A stretch of DNA of 7,328 bases from a bacterium (GTDB lineage Bacteria; Hydrogenedentota; Hydrogenedentia; Hydrogenedentiales; SLHB01), in contig JAAEQP010001156.1 of NCBI GenBank assembly GCA_024231375.1, positions 1 through 7,328 of the forward strand. The letters are read 5' to 3'. Below, piece by piece: positions 1 to 6,226 of the stretch. The position numbers and the translations under genes were made by a program. The notes under the pieces were generated by a model, which made no database searches, was not told the DNA's origin, and saw nothing but the letters and a program-made list of their open reading frames with translations. Position 1 is the stretch's first letter. Every line of letters begins with the position of its first letter.

Positions 1-5
1 GGCCA

Positions 6-60
6 GGGACAGACCCGTCTCGCTACGCTCGCTGGGGTCAGTCCCGGCGTTTTCGCTCCT
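6..60. repeat. Palindromic intergenic repeat, copy 1 (variant core)
   Basis: The left arm GGGACAGACCC (6-16) pairs with the right arm GGGTCAGTCCC (35-45) over 11 positions, with one A/A mismatch. The right flank, with TTTCGCTC, is shared with copies 2 (2269-2340) and 3 (4954-5027). The middle (17-34) differs from the other two copies and lacks their strong inner hairpin, so this is a shorter variant. The left flank is cut by the window edge. It lies downstream of the minus-strand operon that ends at 130. The resemblance to REP-type elements mobilised by RAYT transposases is inference; no transposase is in the window. Confidence 0.75.
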
Positions 61-129
61 GTTCTCGGGGATTCCTGAGGACCTCCCATACAGGCAAGAG
101 CGCGGCTTCGTCTTTGCTATGCGTACGGG

Positions 130-579
130 CTACTTGTCGGGTGTGTCTGCGCCCGCGGGTTTGCGCACCGTGAGGCGGCAACGGCCCTTTTCGCAACTCA
201 GGATATCGTAGTCGACTTCGTAGCCGAATTCACGAATCATGGGCGGATAGAGCCACGCGCAGTGTTCGCAGTAGTCGGGATAGGGTTCCACGCGGCCAGT
301 CTGGAACACCTTCTTCGCCGACGGACAGTCGTGCATGTCGATGACAAACATGTCGTCGTAGAGGGTCATGTGGTGGCGGCCACCTTCCTCGCCGAGGGTG
401 TGGCTCCAGTACCGGTACATGCCCTTCAAACCCTCTTCGGCGATGTAGGCGCGCAGATTCGTGAGGAACTCTTCGCGAATCCCTTCCCAGAACTCGATGA
501 CCTTGTCTTTCCCGTCCCGTTCGTGGAGGTACCTGAAGAGTTCGCTGTAGACGTAGATGAATTCCGTGGAAGCAATCAT
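130..579 (-). CDS. Small Cys/His protein, paralog B (tentative ATC-hydrolase-like)
   Basis: This is a soluble protein of 149 residues with no signal peptide or membrane segment. The N-terminal half (about 5-60) is predicted helical. The C-terminal half carries a Cys-Pro pair (C85), YCEH (C104, H106) followed by C107, GYE (119-121), and a closing GRC with C134. The same landmarks occur at nearly the same spacing in the upstream gene (576-1016), so the two are tandem paralogs. The CP...C...GxC order resembles L-2-amino-thiazoline-4-carboxylate hydrolase-like proteins (PF14196), but this is from memory of the pattern and the function is unproven; metal or cofactor binding is equally possible. 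The ATG at 579 is chosen because GGAGGA sits six bases upstream (586-591) and the start overlaps the previous stop as ATGA, implying translational coupling. A GTG at 618 is in frame but lies inside the upstream gene. Confidence 0.8.
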   Translation of the reverse strand: MIASTEFIYVYSELFRYLHERDGKDKVIEFWEGIREEFLTNLRAYIAEEGLKGMYRYWSHTLGEEGGRHHMTLYDDMFVIDMHDCPSAKKVFQTGRVEPYPDYCEHCAWLYPPMIREFGYEVDYDILSCEKGRCRLTVRKPAGADTPDK

Positions 580-1016
580 GCCTTGTCCTCCGCGGCCTTG
601 CGGAACCGCTGCACACACTGTCCCTTGTCTTGGTCGTAGTCCACCGTGGCCTCATACCCCGCGGCCTTGCACACGGCCGCGTTGACGAGCCGGGTATGCT
701 CGCAATATTGCGTCGCGACGGCGTAGTCGTTTTCGATCATGTGATGAACGGCGGGGCACTTGTGTACTTGAAGCACCAAGGTGTCGCCGTCCATTTCCAT
801 GTCGAATTCGCCGTCTTCCATAGTGAAGATGCGTGTCCAGTGTTCTTCCAGAGCGGGAAGACCGCGCTGCTTGAGGTCCTCGACGAGGTCTTTGTACACC
901 GTGCCCGCGAGGCTCGTGAAGAACTCGTTGACCCCGGCCTCGCCGTGGGTTCGTTCGAGGAACTGGATGCCGAAGCTGAGGGCTCCGTGGAAATCCTTGT
1001 GTACGTTGTCGTCCAT
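576..1016 (-). CDS. Small Cys/His protein, paralog A (tentative ATC-hydrolase-like)
   Basis: This is a soluble, acidic 146-residue protein with no export signal. It has a helical N-terminal half, then a Cys-Pro pair (C87), YCEH (C105, H107), C116, GYE (120-122), and GQC with C134 followed by a basic RFRK. The distances C87-C105, C105-G120 and G120-C134 match those of the downstream paralog within one residue, which supports gene duplication followed by strong divergence elsewhere. The start is supported by AGGAG at 1022-1026, five bases before the ATG. It begins 12 bases after the oxidoreductase stop and its last codons contain the ribosome-binding site of the next gene, so the three genes form one transcript. 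The family is tentatively PF14196-like; the substrate is unknown. The invariant Cys and His residues could be catalytic or bind a metal. Confidence 0.8.
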   Translation of the reverse strand: MDDNVHKDFHGALSFGIQFLERTHGEAGVNEFFTSLAGTVYKDLVEDLKQRGLPALEEHWTRIFTMEDGEFDMEMDGDTLVLQVHKCPAVHHMIENDYAVATQYCEHTRLVNAAVCKAAGYEATVDYDQDKGQCVQRFRKAAEDKA

Positions 1017-1028
1017 GGATTCTCCTTT

Positions 1029-2027
1029 CTAGAAGTCGTTGCACACGGCGACGGGCTGCCCGGTGGCGGCCGATTCAACCGCGGCGAGACAGGTGGCGAC
1101 GGTGCGTGCGCCTTCTCTGGCGTCGGTGACGGGTTGGCCGCCGTCGCGTATGTGAGACACGAGTTCATCGACCTCCCGCTGCACGTTGTGCGAACTGATG
1201 TCGACTGGCAACTCCCAGAACTCGTGCTTGGTGGCGTACTTGGTGGAATAGACCTGGATGGAGTCCGAGGTGTTGTCGCTGACGATGGTGCCGTGGCTTC
1301 CGTAGAAGCAGGATCGCATGGTGTAGGGGCGCCGGCACCCGATGGAACACATGACCTGGCCGATGACGCCGGACTCGAAGCGGAAGTTGGCCACGGTGCA
1401 ATCGTCGACGGGCCAATCGGGGAGGGTCCGATGGTTGGCGTAGGCGTGCGCTTCGGCCACGTTGCCGGCGATCCAACGAACGAGGTCGACGGCGTGACAC
1501 GCGCCGCCCACGAAGGGATACCGTTCGGGTCTGACACGCCAATCGCCTACGCCACGGGCATGTTCGTAGTTGTGGGCGTACTCGGATTCCACGAGGAAGA
1601 GGTCGCCAATCAGCCCGTCGTCGATGAGCGTCTTGGTGAGCGCGAAGCCCGGCGCGAAGCGGCACACCTGGCCCACCATGAAGAGGCCTGGAGCGGCATC
1701 GGCCGCGGCGACGATGGCTTCCAGGTCGTCCATGTTCAGGGCGAGAGGCTTTTCACACAGTACGTGCTTTCCCGCGGCGAGCGCGTCGAGGCAGTGCTGC
1801 CGGTGCAGTTGGTCGGGTGTGGCCACGGACACAATGTCCACGTCGGATTCGATGACGTCGCGATAGTCGGCGACGGCGCGTCCGGCTTCGCAGTCGCGCA
1901 CGACGGTCTCCGCCTGGGTGCGGTCCGTGTCGCAGACGAGAACGAGGTCCGTGTGTGGATTCTTGGCGTAGGCCGCTGCGTGGGCACCGCCCATACGCGC
2001 ACCGATGACGCCCGTTTTCAAGGTCAT
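1029..2027 (-). CDS. Gfo/Idh/MocA-family NAD(P)-dependent oxidoreductase
   Basis: This 332-residue protein has the usual length for the family. Residues 6-20 form a Rossmann nucleotide-binding start (GVIGARMGGAH). An acidic residue at the end of strand 2 (D33) suits NAD binding. ATPDQLH (69-75) and the family-defining EKP (92-94, with K93 the probable catalytic lysine) follow. The C-terminal half is the alpha/beta substrate domain, with GGACHAVDLVRW (174-185) supplying His178 and Asp181. Members oxidise or reduce sugars, inositols and related polyols in the cytoplasm; the substrate cannot be told here. There is no signal peptide. The ATG at 2027 is supported by AGGAG at 2036-2040, eight bases upstream. 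It is the first gene of the operon with the two small Cys/His paralogs, so those may serve the same pathway (inference). Confidence 0.93.
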   Translation of the reverse strand: MTLKTGVIGARMGGAHAAAYAKNPHTDLVLVCDTDRTQAETVVRDCEAGRAVADYRDVIESDVDIVSVATPDQLHRQHCLDALAAGKHVLCEKPLALNMDDLEAIVAAADAAPGLFMVGQVCRFAPGFALTKTLIDDGLIGDLFLVESEYAHNYEHARGVGDWRVRPERYPFVGGACHAVDLVRWIAGNVAEAHAYANHRTLPDWPVDDCTVANFRFESGVIGQVMCSIGCRRPYTMRSCFYGSHGTIVSDNTSDSIQVYSTKYATKHEFWELPVDISSHNVQREVDELVSHIRDGGQPVTDAREGARTVATCLAAVESAATGQPVAVCNDF

Positions 2028-2075
2028 GCGTGTGTCTCCTCTGAGGTCGCTTCGAACTACGGATAAGGAACCCGA

Positions 2076-2104
2076 ACCATAGCCGAACCGCAGGCGCTGC
2101 TCAA
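2076..2104 (-). promoter_or_regulatory. Candidate sigma-70-type promoter for the oxidoreductase operon
   Basis: On the minus strand, TTGAGC (2104-2099) and TATGGT (2081-2076) are separated by exactly 17 bases. Each matches four of six consensus positions. Transcription would begin near 2069, giving a leader of about 40 bases before the ATG at 2027. The position fits the first gene of the operon. Matches of this quality arise by chance, so this is a candidate only. Confidence 0.4.
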
Positions 2105-2160
2105 GCGAGACGGGGTGGGGAAGTCATCCTATTCAGTCCCCGCATCGGGCAGCAAGACCC

Positions 2161-2190
2161 CTCACCCTGCCCTCTCCCGTTGGGAGAGGG
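2161..2190. repeat. CCCTCTCCC/GGGAGAGGG hairpin repeat
   Basis: CCCTCTCCC (2170-2178) and GGGAGAGGG (2182-2190) form a perfect nine-base-pair stem with a three-base GTT loop. CTCACCCTG precedes it. From general knowledge, CTCACCC...CCCTCTCCC hairpins of this form are a widespread dispersed intergenic repeat in GC-rich bacterial genomes, and they often yield false ORFs ending in LTLSQRERAG, as seen here on the minus strand. No T-run follows on either side, so an intrinsic terminator is not well supported. Confidence 0.7.
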
Positions 2191-2268
2191 TAAGACGGCG
2201 GTACAAATCGGGGACATAGGTAACGCTCTGGACTATCGCTCTGGAACGGAGTCGCCAGACCGGTGAAC

Positions 2269-2340
2269 GCGAAAGAGAGGGACAGACACGTCTGCGTCCA
2301 CCTGCGGTGGACTCCGCTTGAGTCAGTCCCTCTGTTTCGC
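2269..2340. repeat. Palindromic intergenic repeat, copy 2
   Basis: The outer arms 2269-2283 and 2326-2340 (GCGAAA...GGGAC and GTCCC...TTTCGC) are inverted repeats matching at 14 of 15 positions. Inside, GACAGAC and GTCAGTC continue the stem with an A/A mismatch. GTCCACC (2296-2302) and GGTGGAC (2306-2312) make a perfect seven-pair inner hairpin with a TGC loop. The 52-base core (2279-2330) is identical to copy 3 at 44 positions. It lies just past the 3' end of the esterase gene, so it may protect or end that transcript. Confidence 0.85.
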
Positions 2341-2367
2341 TCAGTCTCATCCGGCGATTGGGGCCGT

Positions 2368-3297
2368 TTATGGTGAACCGCTTCCCCGGACGGAGGGTGT
2401 CGGATACCATGGCCTCTGCGCCGAGGAATCCGGCGACAGAGCGAGAGCCATGGTGTCGGCGAAGCGCTGGCCCAGGGTCAGTTGCCCTTGGCTGGTGTAG
2501 TGGACATCGTCCGGCAAGACGGGGATGCCGTCGGTCGACACCATCCAGACGTTGGGGATCGCGTCGGGGTGTCCCGAGGCGTGGTCGGCATGGAGTTGCG
2601 AGAGCCGGACTTCGTCGCGGTTGGTGAAGCGCTCGGCGGGCGGTTCGTGGGGCAAGACTTGGCCGAACACGAGGGGGCACGTCTCGCAACCGATGTCCTC
2701 GATGAGGCGCTGATGAAATCTGCGCAGGTTCTTGGCGTAGCGTGCCGCGGACATGGGATTCTTGCTGTCCTGTTCGCCCTGCATCCAGACGATCCCGCGA
2801 ACCGTGGCGTCCACGTCGTTCGACTGCAGCCACGCGAGGGCGCTTGTCACGGTAGTCATCATCTGTTGGTAGCACACGCCGACGTTGGGGTCGTCGCGTT
2901 CCTCACCGGGATGAAAGTTCACCCGGCGGGGGCCCGGAGGATCGCCGATCCATTTCTGGTTGTTCCAACCGGCATCGAGGGCCTTGCCGCTGTGGAAGAA
3001 CTTCACGAGGTAGACGGGCCGTTCGCAAGCGGATGCCGTGGCGCGTGCGAACGCCAGTTCGGGTCCAAACGCATTGGGTTTGGCGCTGATGGGAGTGATG
3101 CCCGGTCGCAGGTCCTCGAATTGGTCGCCGTTCCAGAATTTGGCGCGCGGGATGGGACGCTTGAGGTCCTCGGCGATATCCGGGAGTTTGCCTAGACCTT
3201 GCATGTTGGATTGCCCCGTCAGGATGTACAGGTCGACGGGTTCCGGGTCGGCTGCTCCGCAAAGGGCGGCGACGGCAAATAGTAACGTGGTGTTCAT
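2368..3297 (-). CDS. Exported sialate O-acetylesterase-like carbohydrate esterase (SGNH/SASA domain, CE6-like)
   Basis: This 309-residue protein is probably secreted to the periplasm. A short leader (residues 1-15, hydrophobic, ending CGA-A) precedes the domain. The mature part opens with LTGQSNMQG, giving the nucleophile Ser30. FGPELAFA (77-84), the HSGK segment (102-105), WMQGEQD (171-177) and DDVHYTSQGQ (263-272) follow. The last supplies the Asp263-x-x-His266 pair of the hydrolase triad. These blocks are characteristic of PF03629, whose members remove acetyl groups from sialic acid, xylan or other glycans; the substrate here is unknown. The ATG at 3297 has AGGAAG at 3301-3306, close by. 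The C-terminal tail after about residue 288 is Pro/Ser-rich and outside the core. The gene is divergent from the sulfatase, which suggests shared control and joint action on a decorated glycan (inference). Confidence 0.9.
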   Translation of the reverse strand: MNTTLLFAVAALCGAADPEPVDLYILTGQSNMQGLGKLPDIAEDLKRPIPRAKFWNGDQFEDLRPGITPISAKPNAFGPELAFARATASACERPVYLVKFFHSGKALDAGWNNQKWIGDPPGPRRVNFHPGEERDDPNVGVCYQQMMTTVTSALAWLQSNDVDATVRGIVWMQGEQDSKNPMSAARYAKNLRRFHQRLIEDIGCETCPLVFGQVLPHEPPAERFTNRDEVRLSQLHADHASGHPDAIPNVWMVSTDGIPVLPDDVHYTSQGQLTLGQRFADTMALALSPDSSAQRPWYPTPSVRGSGSP

Positions 3298-3416
3298 TGG
3301 CTTCCTGTCTATGATTCCGCGGCCATTGCCTGAAACGCTCTGGTCCTATGTATATACTACCTGGGAGGAATCTATCCATTCGCGGGCGAAACGCCAAGAA
3401 ACGGGGAAGAGATTGA
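3298..3416. promoter_or_regulatory. Divergent promoter region between esterase and sulfatase
   Basis: These 119 bases separate two divergent starts and must supply upstream signals for both. The only AT-rich patch is at 3347-3358 (TATGTATATACT), with -10-like hexamers readable on both strands. No -35 box with good spacing was found for it on the plus strand. On the minus strand, TTGGCG and TAGATT with a 17-base gap are another weak option for the esterase. GGGGAAGA at 3403-3410 is the sulfatase ribosome-binding site. No operator palindrome was recognised. Confidence 0.4.
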
Positions 3417-4886
3417 ATGATGCGTAGAGAATTTCTGCTGACGTTAGGCGCTGGGGCGATGGCATTGGCGACAAGCCGGAAGGCGGCTGCGGCACCATCG
3501 GCGTCAACCGGTCCCAAACCGAATATCGTGTATATCCTGGCGGACGACATGGGCTACGGCGATCCCCGTTGTTTGAACGCAGAATCCAAGGTGCCCACGC
3601 CGCACATGGATCGGGTGGCGCGCGAGGGGGTGTTGTTCACGGACGCCCATGCGCCTTCCGCGGTGTGTACGCCGACGCGCTACGGGGTGTTGACGGGGCG
3701 CTATTGTTGGCGGACGCGGTTGAAGAAGGGGGTGCTGGAAGGGTATTCGCCCGCCCTGGTCGAAGAGGGCCGCATGACGGTGCCGTCGCTGCTTCGCGAC
3801 CACGGCTACCGGACGGCGTGTGTTGGGAAATGGCATCTGGGTCTCGGCAATCGGGGGGAGACCGACTACACGAAGCCGTTGACGCCTGGTCCGAACGATG
3901 TAGGATTCGACTACTTCTTCGGGATTGCCGCGTCGCTCGACATGCCGCCTTATTGCTACATCGAGAACGACCGGCCAACGGTGCCGCCGACGGAGGAGAT
4001 CGAGGCATCGCCGCGTCCGAAATACTGGCGTGGGGGCGCTATCTCGCCCGGATTCAAGCATGAGGACGTGATGCCCGTCTGCACGCAGAAGGTGGTGGAC
4101 TTCATCGACGACCACGTGAAGGAATCGCCCGACAGGCCGTTCTTCATGTACTTCCCCTTGAACGGACCGCACACGCCTTGGGTGCCGGTGAAGGAAGCCG
4201 AGGGCCGTAGCGAGGCGGGCGACTACGGCGATTTCGTTGCCCAGGTCGATGACACGGTCGGACAGGTGTTGGATGCGCTGGAACGCACGGGGCAGGCTGA
4301 GAACACGCTCATCATCGTGACGAGTGACAATGGATCGCACTGGACGCCGGAATTCATCGAGCAATGGGGACATCGCGCCAACGACGGGCTGCGCGGGCAG
4401 AAGGCGGATATCTGGGACGGCGGACATCGGATTCCGTTCCTTGCCCGGTGGCCGAAGCAGATTGAGGCGGGTAGGCGATCCGACGAGACGATCTGCCTGA
4501 CGGACCTGCTCGGGACGTGCGCGGCTCTGCTTGGCGTGGAGTTGCCCGAGGATGCGGGTGAAGACAGCTACAACATTCTGCCGGCGCTTCTGGGCGAACC
4601 GCACGACACGCCCATCCGGGAAGCGACGGTCCACCATTCATTCAGTGGGATGTTTTCGATTCGCCAAGGGGAATGGAAGCTGGTGCTGGGACTGGGATCG
4701 GGTGGGTTCAGCGAACCGCGGCATGTCGACCCCGAACCGGACGGTCCCAAGGGCCAACTGTACAACATGGCGGGCGACATGGCGGAGAGCCGGAACATGT
4801 GGGACGAGCGTCCGGAGATCGTGGAACGCCTCACGGCCCTGCTGGAGAAGTACCGGCGGGAAGGGCGCAGCCGGGCGATGGGTTAG
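3417..4886 (+). CDS. Exported formylglycine-dependent sulfatase (arylsulfatase family S1)
   Basis: This 489-residue protein cleaves sulfate esters, probably from glycans, in the periplasm or outside the cell. The N-terminus MMRREFLLTLGAG with a hydrophobic stretch and an AAAAP region near residue 26 is a twin-arginine export signal. Metal ligands D43-D44 (LADDMGYGD) come first. The maturation motif C84-T-P-T-R88 then LTGR follows, where Cys84 would be oxidised to formylglycine. Next are GKWHLG (137-142; K138, H140), GPHTPW (His252), TSDNG (D304-N305) and GLRGQK (K329). All key catalytic residues of the family are present and the length is ordinary. Its maturase (FGE or an anaerobic radical-SAM enzyme) is not in the window. 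The start is either ATG 3417 or ATG 3420, with a purine-rich site at 3403-3410. The S1 subfamily and substrate are not assignable by eye. Confidence 0.95.
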   Translation: MMRREFLLTLGAGAMALATSRKAAAAPSASTGPKPNIVYILADDMGYGDPRCLNAESKVPTPHMDRVAREGVLFTDAHAPSAVCTPTRYGVLTGRYCWRTRLKKGVLEGYSPALVEEGRMTVPSLLRDHGYRTACVGKWHLGLGNRGETDYTKPLTPGPNDVGFDYFFGIAASLDMPPYCYIENDRPTVPPTEEIEASPRPKYWRGGAISPGFKHEDVMPVCTQKVVDFIDDHVKESPDRPFFMYFPLNGPHTPWVPVKEAEGRSEAGDYGDFVAQVDDTVGQVLDALERTGQAENTLIIVTSDNGSHWTPEFIEQWGHRANDGLRGQKADIWDGGHRIPFLARWPKQIEAGRRSDETICLTDLLGTCAALLGVELPEDAGEDSYNILPALLGEPHDTPIREATVHHSFSGMFSIRQGEWKLVLGLGSGGFSEPRHVDPEPDGPKGQLYNMAGDMAESRNMWDERPEIVERLTALLEKYRREGRSRAMG

Positions 4887-4953
4887 TCTGGGGAGCCGCG
4901 AGTAAGTGGGAAGCGAGGCTGTTGAGGGAGAGGGCGAGTCGCTCGCACAGGCC

Positions 4954-5027
4954 GCGAAAAAACCTGGGACAGTCCCGTCTGCATCCGCCTGCGGCGGACT
5001 CCGCTTGGTACAGTCCCGGTTTTTCGC
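4954..5027. repeat. Palindromic intergenic repeat, copy 3
   Basis: The 52-base core (4966-5017) begins GGGACAG and ends CAGTCCC. It contains an inner hairpin TCCGCC (4984-4989), loop TGC, GGCGGA (4993-4998). The outer arms run from GCGAAAAAACC on the left to GGTTTTTCGC on the right. It matches copy 2 at 44 of 52 core positions. Two of the eight differences restore pairing in the inner stem: A-T in copy 2 is G-C here. It lies between the convergent sulfatase and alpha/beta hydrolase genes. Confidence 0.87.
4957..5024. terminator. Probable bidirectional intrinsic terminator formed by repeat copy 3
   Basis: The GGGAC...GTCCC stem is followed by five T residues on the plus strand (5020-5024). 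On the minus strand it is followed by six, the complement of 4957-4962. Genes end on both sides: the sulfatase at 4886 and the hydrolase at 5042. A GC-rich stem with a U-tract in either direction between convergent genes is the expected form of a two-way Rho-independent terminator. The long inner loop with its own hairpin is less canonical. Confidence 0.5.
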
Positions 5028-5041
5028 TCCTTATCGTGCCC

Positions 5042-6178
5042 TCACCGGGGAATGACGCGGGGTTGGATTTGGGCGAGGCGCTTCAGATGCTTGTCGAGCC
5101 AGGCGTAGGCCAGTTCGCGGCTGTCGTGCAGGAAATGGTGGTACTGGCTCACGGTGTAGAACGCGAAGTTCTGTTGCACGCCGAGGATGGTGTAGAGGTC
5201 CGCGAGGCGCAGGTCCATCAGCATTCGCTGGCGGTGCGTGAGGGGCGAGCCACCGTACTCGTCGTTGAGCGATATCACGTCCAGGAACGGACGCGGCGCG
5301 ACGAGGGCCATGACTTCGTTGATGTCGATGGCGGGCAGACGCCCGGCACGCAGGTCGTCGCGCAAGTGGCGCAGGTACACGAAGCAGCCGTCGTCTTGCG
5401 CGAGGGTATCCAGCGCGGTATTGAACTGCATGATTTGCGACCCGTGTATGCAAGCAGTGACGCGGATGCGGGGGTCGTAGGCGGCCAGGAAGAGGGCGAT
5501 CAGGCCTCCCAGCGAATGACCGATGGCGCCGATACGCCTGGGCTTGACCTCGGGGAACGTGAGTAGCACATCAACAGCCACGGATGCGTCGTAGGTGAGT
5601 TTGCCCAAGGCGGACCATTCGGGATGCCTGGCGTAGAAAGGGTCGGTGTTGAAGGGCTCCTCGTCGACGATCCGCGCACCCATGGTCATGTGATCCGGCG
5701 CGATCACGACATACCCACGGCGGGCCAGGTGATCCAAGTGCCCCAGTCCGGGCAGACCCGGTTCATCTTCAAAGCCAGCGGTGATGTCCTTGCCTTGAAA
5801 CGATGTGCCGTGGAGGGCCACTACCGCCGGCGCCGAATCTTCCAGTCGCAGCGGAATCGCGAGAAAGGCTTCGCATCGGTCGCCGTCCTCCACGTCGTAG
5901 CGAATTCGTTTGCGCGTATACACGCCGTCCACCACGGTTGAATCGTGGACGCTGAGGTTGAGGGGGGGCCGCGCGGGTTTGCGATCGTCGCGAATGAGGT
6001 CGAGGAATCGTTGCTGCAGTACTTCGCGGCGAAGATCCCAGTCGTTCTTGTTGCCGATCCCTTCCAGAAGCCCGTCCCAGGGCGTCTCGATGACGGGGGG
6101 GTCTTTCCACGTTCGTGGCGGGTCTTGCGCCGCGCCGAAGGACGCCGTGGCCATGAGGGTCAAGGTATCGAGGTTCAT
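5042..6178 (-). CDS. Alpha/beta hydrolase (dienelactone hydrolase / acetyl xylan esterase-like)
   Basis: This is a 378-residue protein. The first 19 or so residues are weakly signal-like (hydrophobic, ending GAAQD) without a clear basic start, so export is possible but unsure. Counting from the ATG at 6178, the fold markers are ALHGTSFQG (oxyanion loop, His123), GYVVIAPDHMTMGAR (about 155-169), the nucleophile elbow GHSLGG with Ser222 (220-225), and APRPFL followed by Asp300 or Asp306 as acid. QYHHF provides the catalytic His at 347-348. This arrangement fits large bacterial esterases related to dienelactone hydrolase and acetyl xylan esterase; the substrate is unknown. The ATG is chosen because GGAG (6187-6190) lies eight bases upstream; an in-frame TTG at 6214 is less likely. 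It follows the DUF2752 gene by 48 bases and may share its transcript. Confidence 0.88.
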   Translation of the reverse strand: MNLDTLTLMATASFGAAQDPPRTWKDPPVIETPWDGLLEGIGNKNDWDLRREVLQQRFLDLIRDDRKPARPPLNLSVHDSTVVDGVYTRKRIRYDVEDGDRCEAFLAIPLRLEDSAPAVVALHGTSFQGKDITAGFEDEPGLPGLGHLDHLARRGYVVIAPDHMTMGARIVDEEPFNTDPFYARHPEWSALGKLTYDASVAVDVLLTFPEVKPRRIGAIGHSLGGLIALFLAAYDPRIRVTACIHGSQIMQFNTALDTLAQDDGCFVYLRHLRDDLRAGRLPAIDINEVMALVAPRPFLDVISLNDEYGGSPLTHRQRMLMDLRLADLYTILGVQQNFAFYTVSQYHHFLHDSRELAYAWLDKHLKRLAQIQPRVIPR

Positions 6179-6226
6179 TGTCACTGCTCCGTTGCCGACT
6201 GCGTTCCCGCGCAATGGGGACGGGCA

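Larger units (their letters stand above)
2028..2367. other. Non-coding spacer with clustered palindromes
   Basis: These 340 bases lie between the esterase stop and the oxidoreductase start, both on the minus strand. They contain the candidate operon promoter (2076-2104), a CCCTCTCCC hairpin (2161-2190), an unexplained stretch (2191-2268) and copy 2 of the palindromic repeat (2269-2340). No gene is supported. An open minus-strand frame over 2162-2875 mostly runs antisense-frame through the esterase gene and reads through the repeats, so it is not counted as a gene. Confidence 0.7.

Noticed and set aside
630..2066. A 478-codon open frame on the plus strand
   Set aside because: It is fully antisense to the oxidoreductase and paralog A, which have clear motifs and ribosome-binding sites. 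Its translation is low-complexity and matches no family; long antisense frames are expected in GC-rich DNA.
2162..2875. A 237-codon minus-strand open frame ending LTLSQRERAG
   Set aside because: It overlaps the esterase gene out of frame and its tail is the well-known translation artefact of the CCCTCTCCC repeat.
2482..3195. A 237-codon plus-strand open frame
   Set aside because: It is antisense to the esterase, whose catalytic blocks are unambiguous.
3504..4637. A 377-codon minus-strand open frame
   Set aside because: It lies antisense within the sulfatase gene, is Arg/His-rich with no recognisable domain, and has no supporting ribosome-binding site.
4934..4946. Small GCGAG-TCG-CTCGC palindrome after the sulfatase stop
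   Set aside because: The five-pair stem has no following T-run; the stronger terminator candidate is the repeat just downstream.
6..5027. The three repeats as a CRISPR array
   Set aside because: The copies are over 2 kb apart, with genes between them and no regular spacers.
4673..5566. A 297-codon plus-strand open frame
   Set aside because: It starts inside the sulfatase in another frame, crosses the repeat and terminator region, and runs antisense to the alpha/beta hydrolase.
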